Positions 37,803 to 45,751 of a DNA stretch of 64,000 bases are shown one piece after another; the stretch's first letter is position 1, and each line of letters starts with the position of its first letter. The notes below the pieces were generated by a model, which was given only the letters and a program-made list of their open reading frames with translations, did no database searches and was not told the origin of the DNA. This DNA comes from Altererythrobacter sp. CAU 1644 (GTDB taxonomy: Bacteria > Pseudomonadota > Alphaproteobacteria > Sphingomonadales > Sphingomonadaceae). The position numbers and the translations under genes were made by a program. The stretch lies in NCBI RefSeq assembly GCF_029623755.1, contig NZ_CP121106.1:2856352-2920351 (forward strand), given 5' to 3'.

Positions 37803-39206
37803 TCAGTCGCCGGTCAGAATGCGCTCGACCAGTTCCTTGACTGTCGGCGTGAAGTTGTTCGAGTAGAACGGGTCTTGCTTGAAGCGGTAAGCCGCATGGC
37901 CCGCGAAGGCGAGGTTCTCGTCCGGATCGCCGCCGTGCGCGATGTCCTGCAGCGTCTTCTGGATGCAGAAGCTGCGCGGATCGGCGAGGCGACCGGTGGT
38001 GTGATCGTCGTGATCCTTCCAGCTCGAGAACTGGCAATGCGACAGGCAGCCCATGCAGCCTTGCTGGTCGGCACGGATCTGCTCCGCGCTTTCGGGCGTC
38101 ACAAAAACCACCGTATTGTCTGGCGTCTTCATCGGCTCGGTGAAGCCTTCATGGATCCAGGCGAGCGCCTTGCGCTGGTCGCCGGGGTGGACGAAGAAGT
38201 ATTTCGCCTTGCCATGATCGAGCAGCGGGATCGTGCCCTCTTCCTCGTCGCGCTTGAAGATCGGGATCTGCCGCTCCGACCGGTGCATAAGGTCGTAGAG
38301 GAAGGGCGTCTTGACCGCGGAGGAATAGAAGCCCGTCGGCGAGAACTTGTGCAGCAGCACGTCGCCCGGCTCGACCGTGCGCAGCATGTCCTTCCACACC
38401 TGCGGGATCGGACTTTCCTTGGTCAGCAGCGGACGCGTACCGAACTGGAACACGATCTTGCCGAGCTCAGGATTGTCGATCCAGTCGTTCCATTCGCGCA
38501 GGAACCACACCCCGCCGGCCATGACGATGGCGGTGTCTTCTGAAACCCCTTCGGCGCGCATCGTTTCGCGTAGCGCCTTGACGCGCGGATAGGGATCTTC
38601 GGGCTTGCGGGGATCCTCGGCATTGGACAGTCCGTTGTGACCGCCCGCCAACCACGGATCTTCGTAGACCACTGCAGCCATCAGTTCCGGAACCTTGGAA
38701 TAGCTGCGCTTCCACAGGGCGCGGAAAGCGCGGGCCGAACTGATGATAGGGAGGTAATTGACGTTATAGCGCGCCGCGATCTCGGCCAGCTTGTACGGCA
38801 TGCCCGCGCCGCAGGTGACGCCGGTGACCAGCCCCTTGCAGTTTTCCAGCACGCCTTCGAGCACCTGCTGGGCGCCGCCCATTTCCCACAAGACGTTGAT
38901 GTTGATCGCGCCTTGGCCGTTAGCGATTTCATAGGCGCGCTTGACCTGTTCGGTGGCGCCATCGATCCCGTAACGGACGAGCTGTTCGAAGCGCTCCTTG
39001 CGCGTGGACTGCGGGTAGACCTGCGGAATGGGAATGCCGTCTTCGTCGTAGCTGTCGGCATTCACTGCGCTGACCGTGCCGATGCCTCCCGCGGCGGCCC
39101 AGGCTCCGCTCGATGCGTGATTGGTCGCCGAAACACCCTTGCCGCCTTCGACCAAAGGCCAAACCTCGCGACCCCCATAAACGATGGGTTTAAGTCCCTT
39201 GAACAA
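37803..39206 (-). CDS. Nitronate-monooxygenase-like flavoprotein with C-terminal cysteine cluster
   Basis: 467 residues, longer than the roughly 320-350 of classical NMO. A TIM-barrel FMN enzyme of the 2-nitropropane-dioxygenase group by the segments SSGAWAAAGGIGTVSAVN, LVTGVTCGAGMPYKLAE and IVMAGGVWFLREWND. The extra C-terminal part has CMGCLSHCQF and a further cysteine in RSFCIQKT, which suggests metal or iron-sulphur binding. It starts at TTG (39206-39204) with GGGGAG eight bases upstream. The substrate is not certain; this subgroup is only loosely tied to nitronates. Confidence 0.82.
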   Translation of the reverse strand: MFKGLKPIVYGGREVWPLVEGGKGVSATNHASSGAWAAAGGIGTVSAVNADSYDEDGIPIPQVYPQSTRKERFEQLVRYGIDGATEQVKRAYEIANGQGAININVLWEMGGAQQVLEGVLENCKGLVTGVTCGAGMPYKLAEIAARYNVNYLPIISSARAFRALWKRSYSKVPELMAAVVYEDPWLAGGHNGLSNAEDPRKPEDPYPRVKALRETMRAEGVSEDTAIVMAGGVWFLREWNDWIDNPELGKIVFQFGTRPLLTKESPIPQVWKDMLRTVEPGDVLLHKFSPTGFYSSAVKTPFLYDLMHRSERQIPIFKRDEEEGTIPLLDHGKAKYFFVHPGDQRKALAWIHEGFTEPMKTPDNTVVFVTPESAEQIRADQQGCMGCLSHCQFSSWKDHDDHTTGRLADPRSFCIQKTLQDIAHGGDPDENLAFAGHAAYRFKQDPFYSNNFTPTVKELVERILTGD

Positions 39207-39264
39207 TTAAAAGCTCCCCTATGGGCCGCGGATTTCACCGTCGACCGGTCGTTGCTTTGCCCCT

Positions 39265-39293
39265 AGCCTACAAATCCCCTGCTTGCGTAGGCT
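39265..39293. terminator. Hairpin between the methyltransferase and flavoprotein genes
   Basis: AGCCTAC (39265-39271) pairs perfectly with GTAGGCT (39287-39293). The T-run follows on the plus strand, where no gene ends; on the minus strand, the strand of both neighbours, it is not T-rich. It may be a leader structure of the flavoprotein gene or a weak terminator of the methyltransferase. Confidence 0.3.
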
Positions 39294-39323
39294 TTTCTTC
39301 CGCGAAGATGTGGACGCTGTCGC

Positions 39324-40046
39324 CTAGGCGGCGAGGTCCACCCGGCAGGCCTTGATTTCAGAAGGATTCTTGCGCGTGGCGCCTCTTTCGAAGCGCGCGA
39401 AGTATCCGCGAATATCGGGTTTCTCGACGAATTCGACGAGCCGGTAACCGACCGCTTCGAACTCGCATGACAGCAGGAGAGGAGGAATTCCATGCTGATC
39501 GGTCGGCCGATCGGAATCGACCACGATCACCTCGCCTTCCTCGGTCAGCGCGGGCCATAACCGCCAGAGGAAGGCGTAAGGTTCGCTCACCTCGTGATAC
39601 ATGTGGACCAGGAAGATTCGGTCGAAACTGTCGACCGGAAGCTGCGGATCATCTTCGCTGCCGAGCTTGATCGAGACATTGTCCAACCGTTCGCGCTCGA
39701 CGCGGTCGCCAAGCCGGCCCAGCGCTTCGCGATCGATATCCTGCGCCAGTACCCGGCCGCCCTCGCCCACTCGTTCGGCCAATCGTACGGTGTAATAGCC
39801 CTCACCTGCGCCGATATCGGCCACCGTCATCCCGGTGCTGATATTCGCGAGGTCCATCACCTTCTGCGCCTCACCGCGGCTGTCGCGGGCGTCTTCGGTC
39901 GAGAAATCCGTCGCCACCGTTTCAGACACGGGCCGATCGGGCTGCGGAAACTCCAGGGAAGTCTCGGGACGGTCGGATTGTTCTGCACCGGGTTGGCATG
40001 CGGTCAAGCCACCCAGCAGAAGCAACGCCGACGCGGAACGAAACAT
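39324..40046 (-). CDS. Class I SAM methyltransferase with a lipoprotein signal
   Basis: 240 residues. The N-terminus MFRSASALLLLGGLTAC has a lipobox (L-T-A-C, Cys17) and a 50-residue linker follows. The Rossmann part has motif I VADIGAGEGYY (75-85), LAQDIDREAL, and a RIFLVHMYHEV strand; the protein otherwise looks like a complete SAM-dependent methyltransferase. Periplasm has no known SAM pool, so either the signal keeps it on the membrane face or the domain has another role. It starts on the prfB stop (TAATG), hence cotranscribed with prfB. Confidence 0.85.
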   Translation of the reverse strand: MFRSASALLLLGGLTACQPGAEQSDRPETSLEFPQPDRPVSETVATDFSTEDARDSRGEAQKVMDLANISTGMTVADIGAGEGYYTVRLAERVGEGGRVLAQDIDREALGRLGDRVERERLDNVSIKLGSEDDPQLPVDSFDRIFLVHMYHEVSEPYAFLWRLWPALTEEGEVIVVDSDRPTDQHGIPPLLLSCEFEAVGYRLVEFVEKPDIRGYFARFERGATRKNPSEIKACRVDLAA

Positions 40047-41173
40047 TACTCGACGTCCTCCACTTCCACCTTTTCTCCAGTTACGCGCTGGGCGAGTGCG
40101 GCAGAAATGTAGTCGTCGATCGCGCCGTCGAGCACGCTATCCGGCGAACTCGAGGTCACGCCAGTGCGCAGGTCCTTCACCATTTGGTACGGCTGCAGGA
40201 CATAGCTGCGGATCTGGTGGCCCCAACCAATCTCGCTCTTCTCCTGGTACTCGCCCGAGGCCGCGGCCTCGCGTTCCGCCATCTCGCGCTCATACAGCCG
40301 GGCCTTGAGCATGTTCATCGCGGTCGCACGGTTCTTGTGTTGGCTGCGGTCGTTCTGGCTCGCAACCACGATGCCGGTCGGCTGGTGGGTGATGCGGACG
40401 GCAGAGTCCGTCGTGTTGACGTGCTGCCCGCCAGCGCCCGAGGCGCGGTAGGTGTCGATCTTGAGGTCGCTCTCGTTGATCTCGATCTCGAAATCGTCGT
40501 CGATCACGGGATAGACCCAAACCGAGCAGAAGCTGGTGTGGCGCCGGGCCGAGCTGTCATAGGGGCTGATCCGGACGAGCCGGTGCACCCCGCTTTCGGT
40601 CTTGGCATAACCATAAGCGTTTTCGCCCTTGATCAGCAGCGTTGCGGACTTGATTCCGGCCTGCTCGCCCGCCTGGTATTCGACCGTCTCGACCTTGAAC
40701 CCGCGCCGCTCGGCCCATCGGGAATACATGCGCAGGAGCATTTCGGCCCAATCCTGGCTCTCCGTGCCGCCGGCGCCAGCGTGGATTTCGAGATAGGTAT
40801 CGTTGCCGTCGGCCTCGCCCGAAAGCAGCGCATGGACCTTGTCAGCATCGGCACGCTTGGCGAGACCTTCCAGGCTTGCGAGCCCTTCACGGACCACATC
40901 GTCGTCACCCTCGGCCTCGCCCATCTCCACGAACTCGATCGCGTCCGCCATCTCCGAAGAAATCTCGTTGACCGTATTCACTGCGGTCTCGAGCTGTTTC
41001 TGCTCGCGGCTGATGGCCTGCGCTTCCTTGGGATTGTCCCACAGCGTCGGATCCTGCACGCGCGCGTTCAGCTCGTCGAGCCGACGCAAGGCACGCTCCC
41101 AGTCGAGCGATTGGCGCACGAGCTTGAGAGCCGCTTCGATCCGATCAATATGGGCCTGCCCTTCGGCACGCAT
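40046..41173 (-). CDS. prfB: Peptide chain release factor 2
   Basis: Ends translation at UGA and UAA. 375 residues in one uninterrupted frame, so the programmed +1 frameshift used by E. coli prfB is absent. The GGQ motif is in GAGGQHVNTTDSAVR; the codon-recognition segment reads S-P-Y where E. coli has S-P-F, as is common in alphaproteobacteria. ATG 41173 has GAAGGA upstream. Followed by the lipoprotein-type methyltransferase. Confidence 0.97.
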   Translation of the reverse strand: MRAEGQAHIDRIEAALKLVRQSLDWERALRRLDELNARVQDPTLWDNPKEAQAISREQKQLETAVNTVNEISSEMADAIEFVEMGEAEGDDDVVREGLASLEGLAKRADADKVHALLSGEADGNDTYLEIHAGAGGTESQDWAEMLLRMYSRWAERRGFKVETVEYQAGEQAGIKSATLLIKGENAYGYAKTESGVHRLVRISPYDSSARRHTSFCSVWVYPVIDDDFEIEINESDLKIDTYRASGAGGQHVNTTDSAVRITHQPTGIVVASQNDRSQHKNRATAMNMLKARLYEREMAEREAAASGEYQEKSEIGWGHQIRSYVLQPYQMVKDLRTGVTSSSPDSVLDGAIDDYISAALAQRVTGEKVEVEDVE

Positions 41174-41255
41174 GGCAAATCCTTCGAAAAAAATGTGTTG
41201 GCCCGCTAGGCGGAGGCGCCGTGAAAGTAAAGCGGACCCGGGATCGTTGGGGCCG

Positions 41256-41810
41256 CTACCTGCGTCCTTTGTTCAGTTGGCGAACCGCATCGAGTGTCAG
41301 CCGGACATGGTCGCGATAGTCCAGGTCCGAATGCACCAGAACGATCTTGCCGTTCTGGGCAATGACGTAGCTTGTGCGATTTGCCACACCCGAGTCCTTG
41401 CCATCCCTGATCAGCGCCACATCATAGGCTTTTATCAGTTGAGGACTGGCCACACCGACGGCGAAGGCGTCACGGCATTCTTCCGTGCTGAACCGCTTGA
41501 GCGTCGCGATATCGTCGTTGGACATGCCGACAACGGTTGCCCCGGCAGCTTTGAATTCGTCCATCGCTTCGGCGAATGCATTGGCCTCGAGGGTGCAGCC
41601 CTTCGTGAACGCCTTGGGATAGAAATAGAGAACCACCGGCCCCTTCGCCAGCGCGGCGCGAAGCGAAAAACCGGACTGCTTGCCGGCCAGCGCAACCTGG
41701 GTGCTGAAGCCCGGGGCGAAAGCGCCCTTGCTCAGTTCTGCCGACGCGGGGGCCGAAAGTCCCAGCGCCAATGCTGCGCCCATGGCGATTGTCTTCAAGA
41801 TCCTGGTCAT
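41256..41810 (-). CDS. Exported peroxiredoxin (BCP/PrxQ type)
   Basis: Thiol peroxidase, 184 residues, with a signal peptide (MTRILKTIAMGAALALGLSAPASA) that places it in the periplasm, unlike cytoplasmic Bcp. Peroxidatic Cys72 lies in YPKAFTKGCTLEA; Cys112 in FSTEECRDAF is a possible second cysteine. It sits between PBP1A and prfB and may protect envelope proteins, which is inference. Confidence 0.9.
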   Translation of the reverse strand: MTRILKTIAMGAALALGLSAPASAELSKGAFAPGFSTQVALAGKQSGFSLRAALAKGPVVLYFYPKAFTKGCTLEANAFAEAMDEFKAAGATVVGMSNDDIATLKRFSTEECRDAFAVGVASPQLIKAYDVALIRDGKDSGVANRTSYVIAQNGKIVLVHSDLDYRDHVRLTLDAVRQLNKGRR

Positions 41811-41843
41811 CGCTTTATCATCCTTCCCGCGAACTGGTGCGCG

Positions 41844-44357
41844 TCAGTATATACCGCCCTGGTCCTCGACGAAATCTCGCGGTTGGCCATCGCCGTCTGT
41901 CGCCACGACCTGCTGCTCTCCGCCACCTCTTCCGCGGCGGATCAGCTCGAGGATCTCGTTGCGCCTCGCGGCAATCTCGTCTTGGCGGGTGGCCCGTGGC
42001 GGTTCGGTGTCCGGCTTGAATGCCTCCCAGATTACCGAGGCGAGCGGATCGTCGGTCGGCCAGGCGTCGAACACGCGCTTGCCCGAACGGCGATCGATCC
42101 GGACCATGCGAATGCCGGTGGGGGCAACTGCCGGTTCGTCCTTCCAGCGCTTCCTGGTCGCTTGCACAAAGTCCTTGAAGATCGGCGCCGCCGTGTTGCC
42201 GCCCTGTACCCAACCGCCGAGGTTTCTCGGCTGGTCGAAGCCGACGTACATGCCGGCGACGATTTCGGGCGAGCCACCGACGAACCATGCGTTGGTAGGG
42301 CCGGAAGTCGTCCCCGTTTTGCCGAACAACGGCAGGTCGAGGTCGCGCAAGCGAACGGCAGTACCGCGCGTGACGACGCCTTCGAGCATGTGGATGACCT
42401 GGTAGGCGGTGCGTGGATCCATCGTCGGCCTGCCCTGCGGGCCGAAGCGGGGCATCGCCTTGCCATCCCACTGCGGCATGTTGCAGCTTTCGCACTTCCG
42501 CTTGTCGGCGCGCCAGATCACGTTGCCGCGGCGATCCTGCACGTAGTCGATGACCGTCTGCTCGTGCAGACGTCCATGATTGGCGAGGGCGGCATAGGCG
42601 TTGACCATCTTGCCCACGGTGGTGTCACCGGCACCCAGTGCAAAAGCAGGATAGGGCTCATAGGAGCCGATCCCGACGCTTTCGAACGTCTTGATCACCT
42701 CGGGCATGCCCGCTTCCATCGCGATATGGACGGTCATCAGGTTGCGTGACTGCTCCAGGCCCCAGCGCATGGTGTGGACGCCGCCACCCCCACCGCCGAA
42801 GTTGCGGAAGCACTTCTCGCCGAGGTTCGCCCCCTGGTAGAAGCAGAACGTCTGGTCGGGCACTTCGCTCGCCGGCGTCATCCCGGTCTCGAGACCGGTC
42901 GCATAGACGAAGGGCTTGATGGTCGAGCCGGGCTGGCGCTGCGCCTGGGTCGCGCGGTTGAAGTCGGAGAGGCGATTGTCGAAGCCACCCTGCATGGCCA
43001 GCACCCGGCCGGTTTGCACGGCCTCGGCCAGGAAGCCGCCCGATACCTCGGGGATTGTGCGCACGACATAGCCGCTGCCTTGCGGTGCGGCCGCGATGAT
43101 ATCGCCCGCCTTGAGTTTGTCGGGCAGACCTGAAAGCGGGGCTTCCGAACCGTCGGAAAACCCGATGCTGGCCGAGGACCCGCTACGCCGGGTAACCACG
43201 CCGACGCGCCAATCCTTGTAGCCGATCCCGAGATAGGAGCTGGCAAGCTGGCCGGCCCAATTGCCTTCGCTCACGTCAATCGTCGCGATCGGGCCGGTCC
43301 ACCCGCGGTTGCCATGATAGCGCAGCAATCCAGCCCGCAGGGCGTCGCGCGCCGCTTCCTGCAATTCGGGATCGAGCGAGGTGCGCACCCACAGGCCGCC
43401 CGCATAAACGCTGTTCGGACCGGTTTCCGCGGTCTCTCCAAATTGCTCGATCAATTGGCGCCGCACCTCCTCGAGGAAGTAGCCTGCATCGACCGAGCGC
43501 TCGCGTCGCTGTGTGACCAGGCCCAGCGGCTTTGCCTGCGCCTCGCGCATTTGTTCGGCATTGATGAAACCGTTGTCTTCCATCTGGCCGAGCACGAAAT
43601 TCCGCCGCGTGATGGCGAGTTGCTCGTTTGCCTTGCGGCCATAGCGCTCCGGCGCCTTTGGAAGGATCGACAAGAAAGCCATCTCGTGCAGTTCGAGCTG
43701 GCCCACGTCCTTGTCGAAATAGGCGCGAGCGGCGGCTTGCACGCCGAAGCTGCGCCGACCGAGCGGGATTTCGTTGAGATAGAGTTCGAGGATTTCCTGT
43801 TTGGTGAGAACCCCTTCGATGCGCCGGGCAAGGATCATCTCCTTAAGCTTGCGCGTCACCGAATACTCATCGCCCAGCAGCAGGTTCTTGGCGACCTGCT
43901 GGGTAATGGTCGAGCCGCCCACCGCGCGCTCGCCCGAACCGAACTTGACCGCATAGTCGAACACGGCGTTGGCGGTCCCGGTAAGGTCGACACCGCCATG
44001 GCTGAAGAAGGTCTTGTCCTCCGCCGACAGGAACGCCTCGATCATCTGTTGCGGGAAATCAATATACTGCAGCTGCACGCGTCGTTCGCGGGCATAGGAA
44101 TGGACGATTTCACCATCGATCCCGCGCACGACGGTCGGCAGCGGAGTCTCGTAATCCACCAGCGATTCGGCATCGGGAAGATCGCGCGCCAGCAATGCCC
44201 AGATGACAATCGCCAGCACGACCGCCGCGGCGAGCGCCCGGGCACCCCAGCGGAACAGGCGATGTTCGCGCCAATTGCTTCGAAACCACTCCAACGCGGC
44301 GTTGCTGTCACGCCTCAGGCGATAGCGGGCGTATTCGACTGTCGATTGTTCTTCCAT
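41844..44357 (-). CDS. mrcA: Penicillin-binding protein 1A, bifunctional
   Basis: Polymerises and cross-links peptidoglycan. 837 residues: cytoplasmic start, one membrane helix (about 39-60), glycosyltransferase-51 domain (LSAEDKTFFSHGG with the catalytic glutamate, STITQQVAKNLL), then a transpeptidase with STIK in PGSTIKPFVY, SRN in EQSRNLM and KTG in FGKTGTTSGPTN. A 100-residue insert between the two domains resembles the OB-like region of PBP1A. The C-terminus is a basic/polar tail. Confidence 0.96.
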   Translation of the reverse strand: MEEQSTVEYARYRLRRDSNAALEWFRSNWREHRLFRWGARALAAAVVLAIVIWALLARDLPDAESLVDYETPLPTVVRGIDGEIVHSYARERRVQLQYIDFPQQMIEAFLSAEDKTFFSHGGVDLTGTANAVFDYAVKFGSGERAVGGSTITQQVAKNLLLGDEYSVTRKLKEMILARRIEGVLTKQEILELYLNEIPLGRRSFGVQAAARAYFDKDVGQLELHEMAFLSILPKAPERYGRKANEQLAITRRNFVLGQMEDNGFINAEQMREAQAKPLGLVTQRRERSVDAGYFLEEVRRQLIEQFGETAETGPNSVYAGGLWVRTSLDPELQEAARDALRAGLLRYHGNRGWTGPIATIDVSEGNWAGQLASSYLGIGYKDWRVGVVTRRSGSSASIGFSDGSEAPLSGLPDKLKAGDIIAAAPQGSGYVVRTIPEVSGGFLAEAVQTGRVLAMQGGFDNRLSDFNRATQAQRQPGSTIKPFVYATGLETGMTPASEVPDQTFCFYQGANLGEKCFRNFGGGGGGVHTMRWGLEQSRNLMTVHIAMEAGMPEVIKTFESVGIGSYEPYPAFALGAGDTTVGKMVNAYAALANHGRLHEQTVIDYVQDRRGNVIWRADKRKCESCNMPQWDGKAMPRFGPQGRPTMDPRTAYQVIHMLEGVVTRGTAVRLRDLDLPLFGKTGTTSGPTNAWFVGGSPEIVAGMYVGFDQPRNLGGWVQGGNTAAPIFKDFVQATRKRWKDEPAVAPTGIRMVRIDRRSGKRVFDAWPTDDPLASVIWEAFKPDTEPPRATRQDEIAARRNEILELIRRGRGGGEQQVVATDGDGQPRDFVEDQGGIY

Positions 44358-44437
44358 GATTTGGCCAGCCTCTTAGCACGCAAAAATCGCCATAGGCCAC
44401 AGGATTTGCCGTGCGATGAATGCAAAATTCGAGCGGG

Positions 44438-45319
44438 TCAGGAGGATGTCGTCGCGGTCGCGCTGCGCCGCGCGAAATAGACCCGTATGGCGCGGCCCAT
44501 GACATCGGCAAATCGCTCGCGCCCCGCGGGCGAAGTCAGGCGCTCGGCATCGGACGGATTGGTCACGAAACCGGCCTCGTACAGGACCGAGGGAACATCG
44601 GGGGCGCGTAGCACCGCGAGCGTGGCCGAACGCTTCGCCTGGGGGTGAAACTGGATCTTCCCCTCACCTTCGCGAATAACGAGGCGCGCGAACTCATCGG
44701 ACACCTCCTGCGTGCGCCGCTGTGAAAGCTCGACCAGGATCGCGCTCACTTCTTCGCTCTGACCTTCGATCGACAGGCCGTTGACCCGGTCCGCATCGTT
44801 CTCGCGTGCCGCAAAACGTGCCGCCGCCTGCGACGAAGCCTTGCTCGATAGCGTGTAGACGCTGGCACCGGTTACCGCCTCCTGCTCGCCCGCTGAATCG
44901 GCGTGGATCGAGATGAACAGGTCTGCGCCAAGTCGGCGCGCAATCTCGGGCCGCTCGTCGAGCGCCAGCAGGCGATCATCGTCGCGCGTCAGTGCGACCC
45001 GAATGCCGCCGCTGGCAACCAACTCGTCACGTAGGGCCAGCGCGAGACCGAGGACGATATCCTTCTCGCGGACGCCCGAACCAGTGGCGCCCGGATCTCT
45101 CCCGCCATGCCCGGCATCGATCACGACGAGCGGTCGGCTGTCGTCGCGCGAGCCGAGGATGGACGGAAGTGCCAGTTCGCCGTCGCCGGGCAACAGGAAC
45201 CTCAGCACATACTCGCGCCCGAACTCGGGCACGGGCAATCTCAATCCACTCGCCGAAAGCCCCATCAGCACGAGGATTGGCGCGAGGAACATCAGACCGA
45301 GGTGCAATCGCAGGGACAT
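44438..45319 (-). CDS. amiC: N-acetylmuramoyl-L-alanine amidase
   Basis: Cleaves the amide between the sugar and peptide in peptidoglycan during cell separation. 293 residues with an N-terminal signal or anchor (about 1-24). The zinc-amidase domain is complete: VVIDAGHGGRDPGATG, ISIHADSAGEQEA, SAILVELSQRR and LYEAGFVTNPSDAERL. The AMIN targeting domain of E. coli AmiC is absent. It lies 80 bases ahead of mrcA on the same strand, so the wall genes may be cotranscribed. Confidence 0.93.
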   Translation of the reverse strand: MSLRLHLGLMFLAPILVLMGLSASGLRLPVPEFGREYVLRFLLPGDGELALPSILGSRDDSRPLVVIDAGHGGRDPGATGSGVREKDIVLGLALALRDELVASGGIRVALTRDDDRLLALDERPEIARRLGADLFISIHADSAGEQEAVTGASVYTLSSKASSQAAARFAARENDADRVNGLSIEGQSEEVSAILVELSQRRTQEVSDEFARLVIREGEGKIQFHPQAKRSATLAVLRAPDVPSVLYEAGFVTNPSDAERLTSPAGRERFADVMGRAIRVYFARRSATATTSS

Positions 45320-45751
45320 CGCAGATCATCGTTAGGGCTATGGCAAGCTCAAGCGCAATATAGTTGCGAGGTGTAATGCACGGTGCTAGCAGGCTGTAGC
45401 CGAGAAAAGGTCGAACCAGGCCGCTCCCGTTTGAGCAGCGCCCGACAGCTTCGCCGGCATCCTTGCGGAACATTTTTGCAAGGAAATCAAGACAGGTTGA
45501 TGCAGTGAATCGAATTCCCTCCCCGCAAATTCAGACGATGTGCCAGGCGCATGTCCCTGTCTTTTCGGGCCGGGCCGCACACACAATTTGCGATCGCTTC
45601 CCTGCAGACACGCAGCTTTCGCCCCGCTGGCCACAGGCCCGGGGCCGAATAAACAAGACCGGGCAGACGCTGATCGTCGCCGGTTCCCACACATATGCGC
45701 GCACTCGGGTAACGGCTTCGTCACCGCCCGGATGCGCCCGGAGAATTCATA
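45320..45751 (+). promoter_or_regulatory. 432-base gap holding the rne leader and promoters
   Basis: No gene or tRNA is evident. The gap separates the divergent amiC and rne genes and must hold both promoters. Two potential hairpins lie on the rne side: CCTTGC...GCAAGG at 45461-45483 and GCCCCG...CGGGGC at 45621-45645. RNase E mRNAs in other bacteria have long autoregulatory leaders, so these could be part of one; this is inference. No confident -35/-10 element was assigned. Confidence 0.4.

Noticed and set aside
41080..41173. Programmed +1 frameshift in prfB
   Set aside because: The frame is continuous from ATG 41173, with an AAGGA ribosome site upstream; no internal UGA shift site is needed.
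45320..45751. Possible tRNA or small gene in the gap before rne
   Set aside because: No cloverleaf, T-arm GTTC pattern or credible short protein with ribosome-binding site was found; the small frames are arginine/proline shadows.
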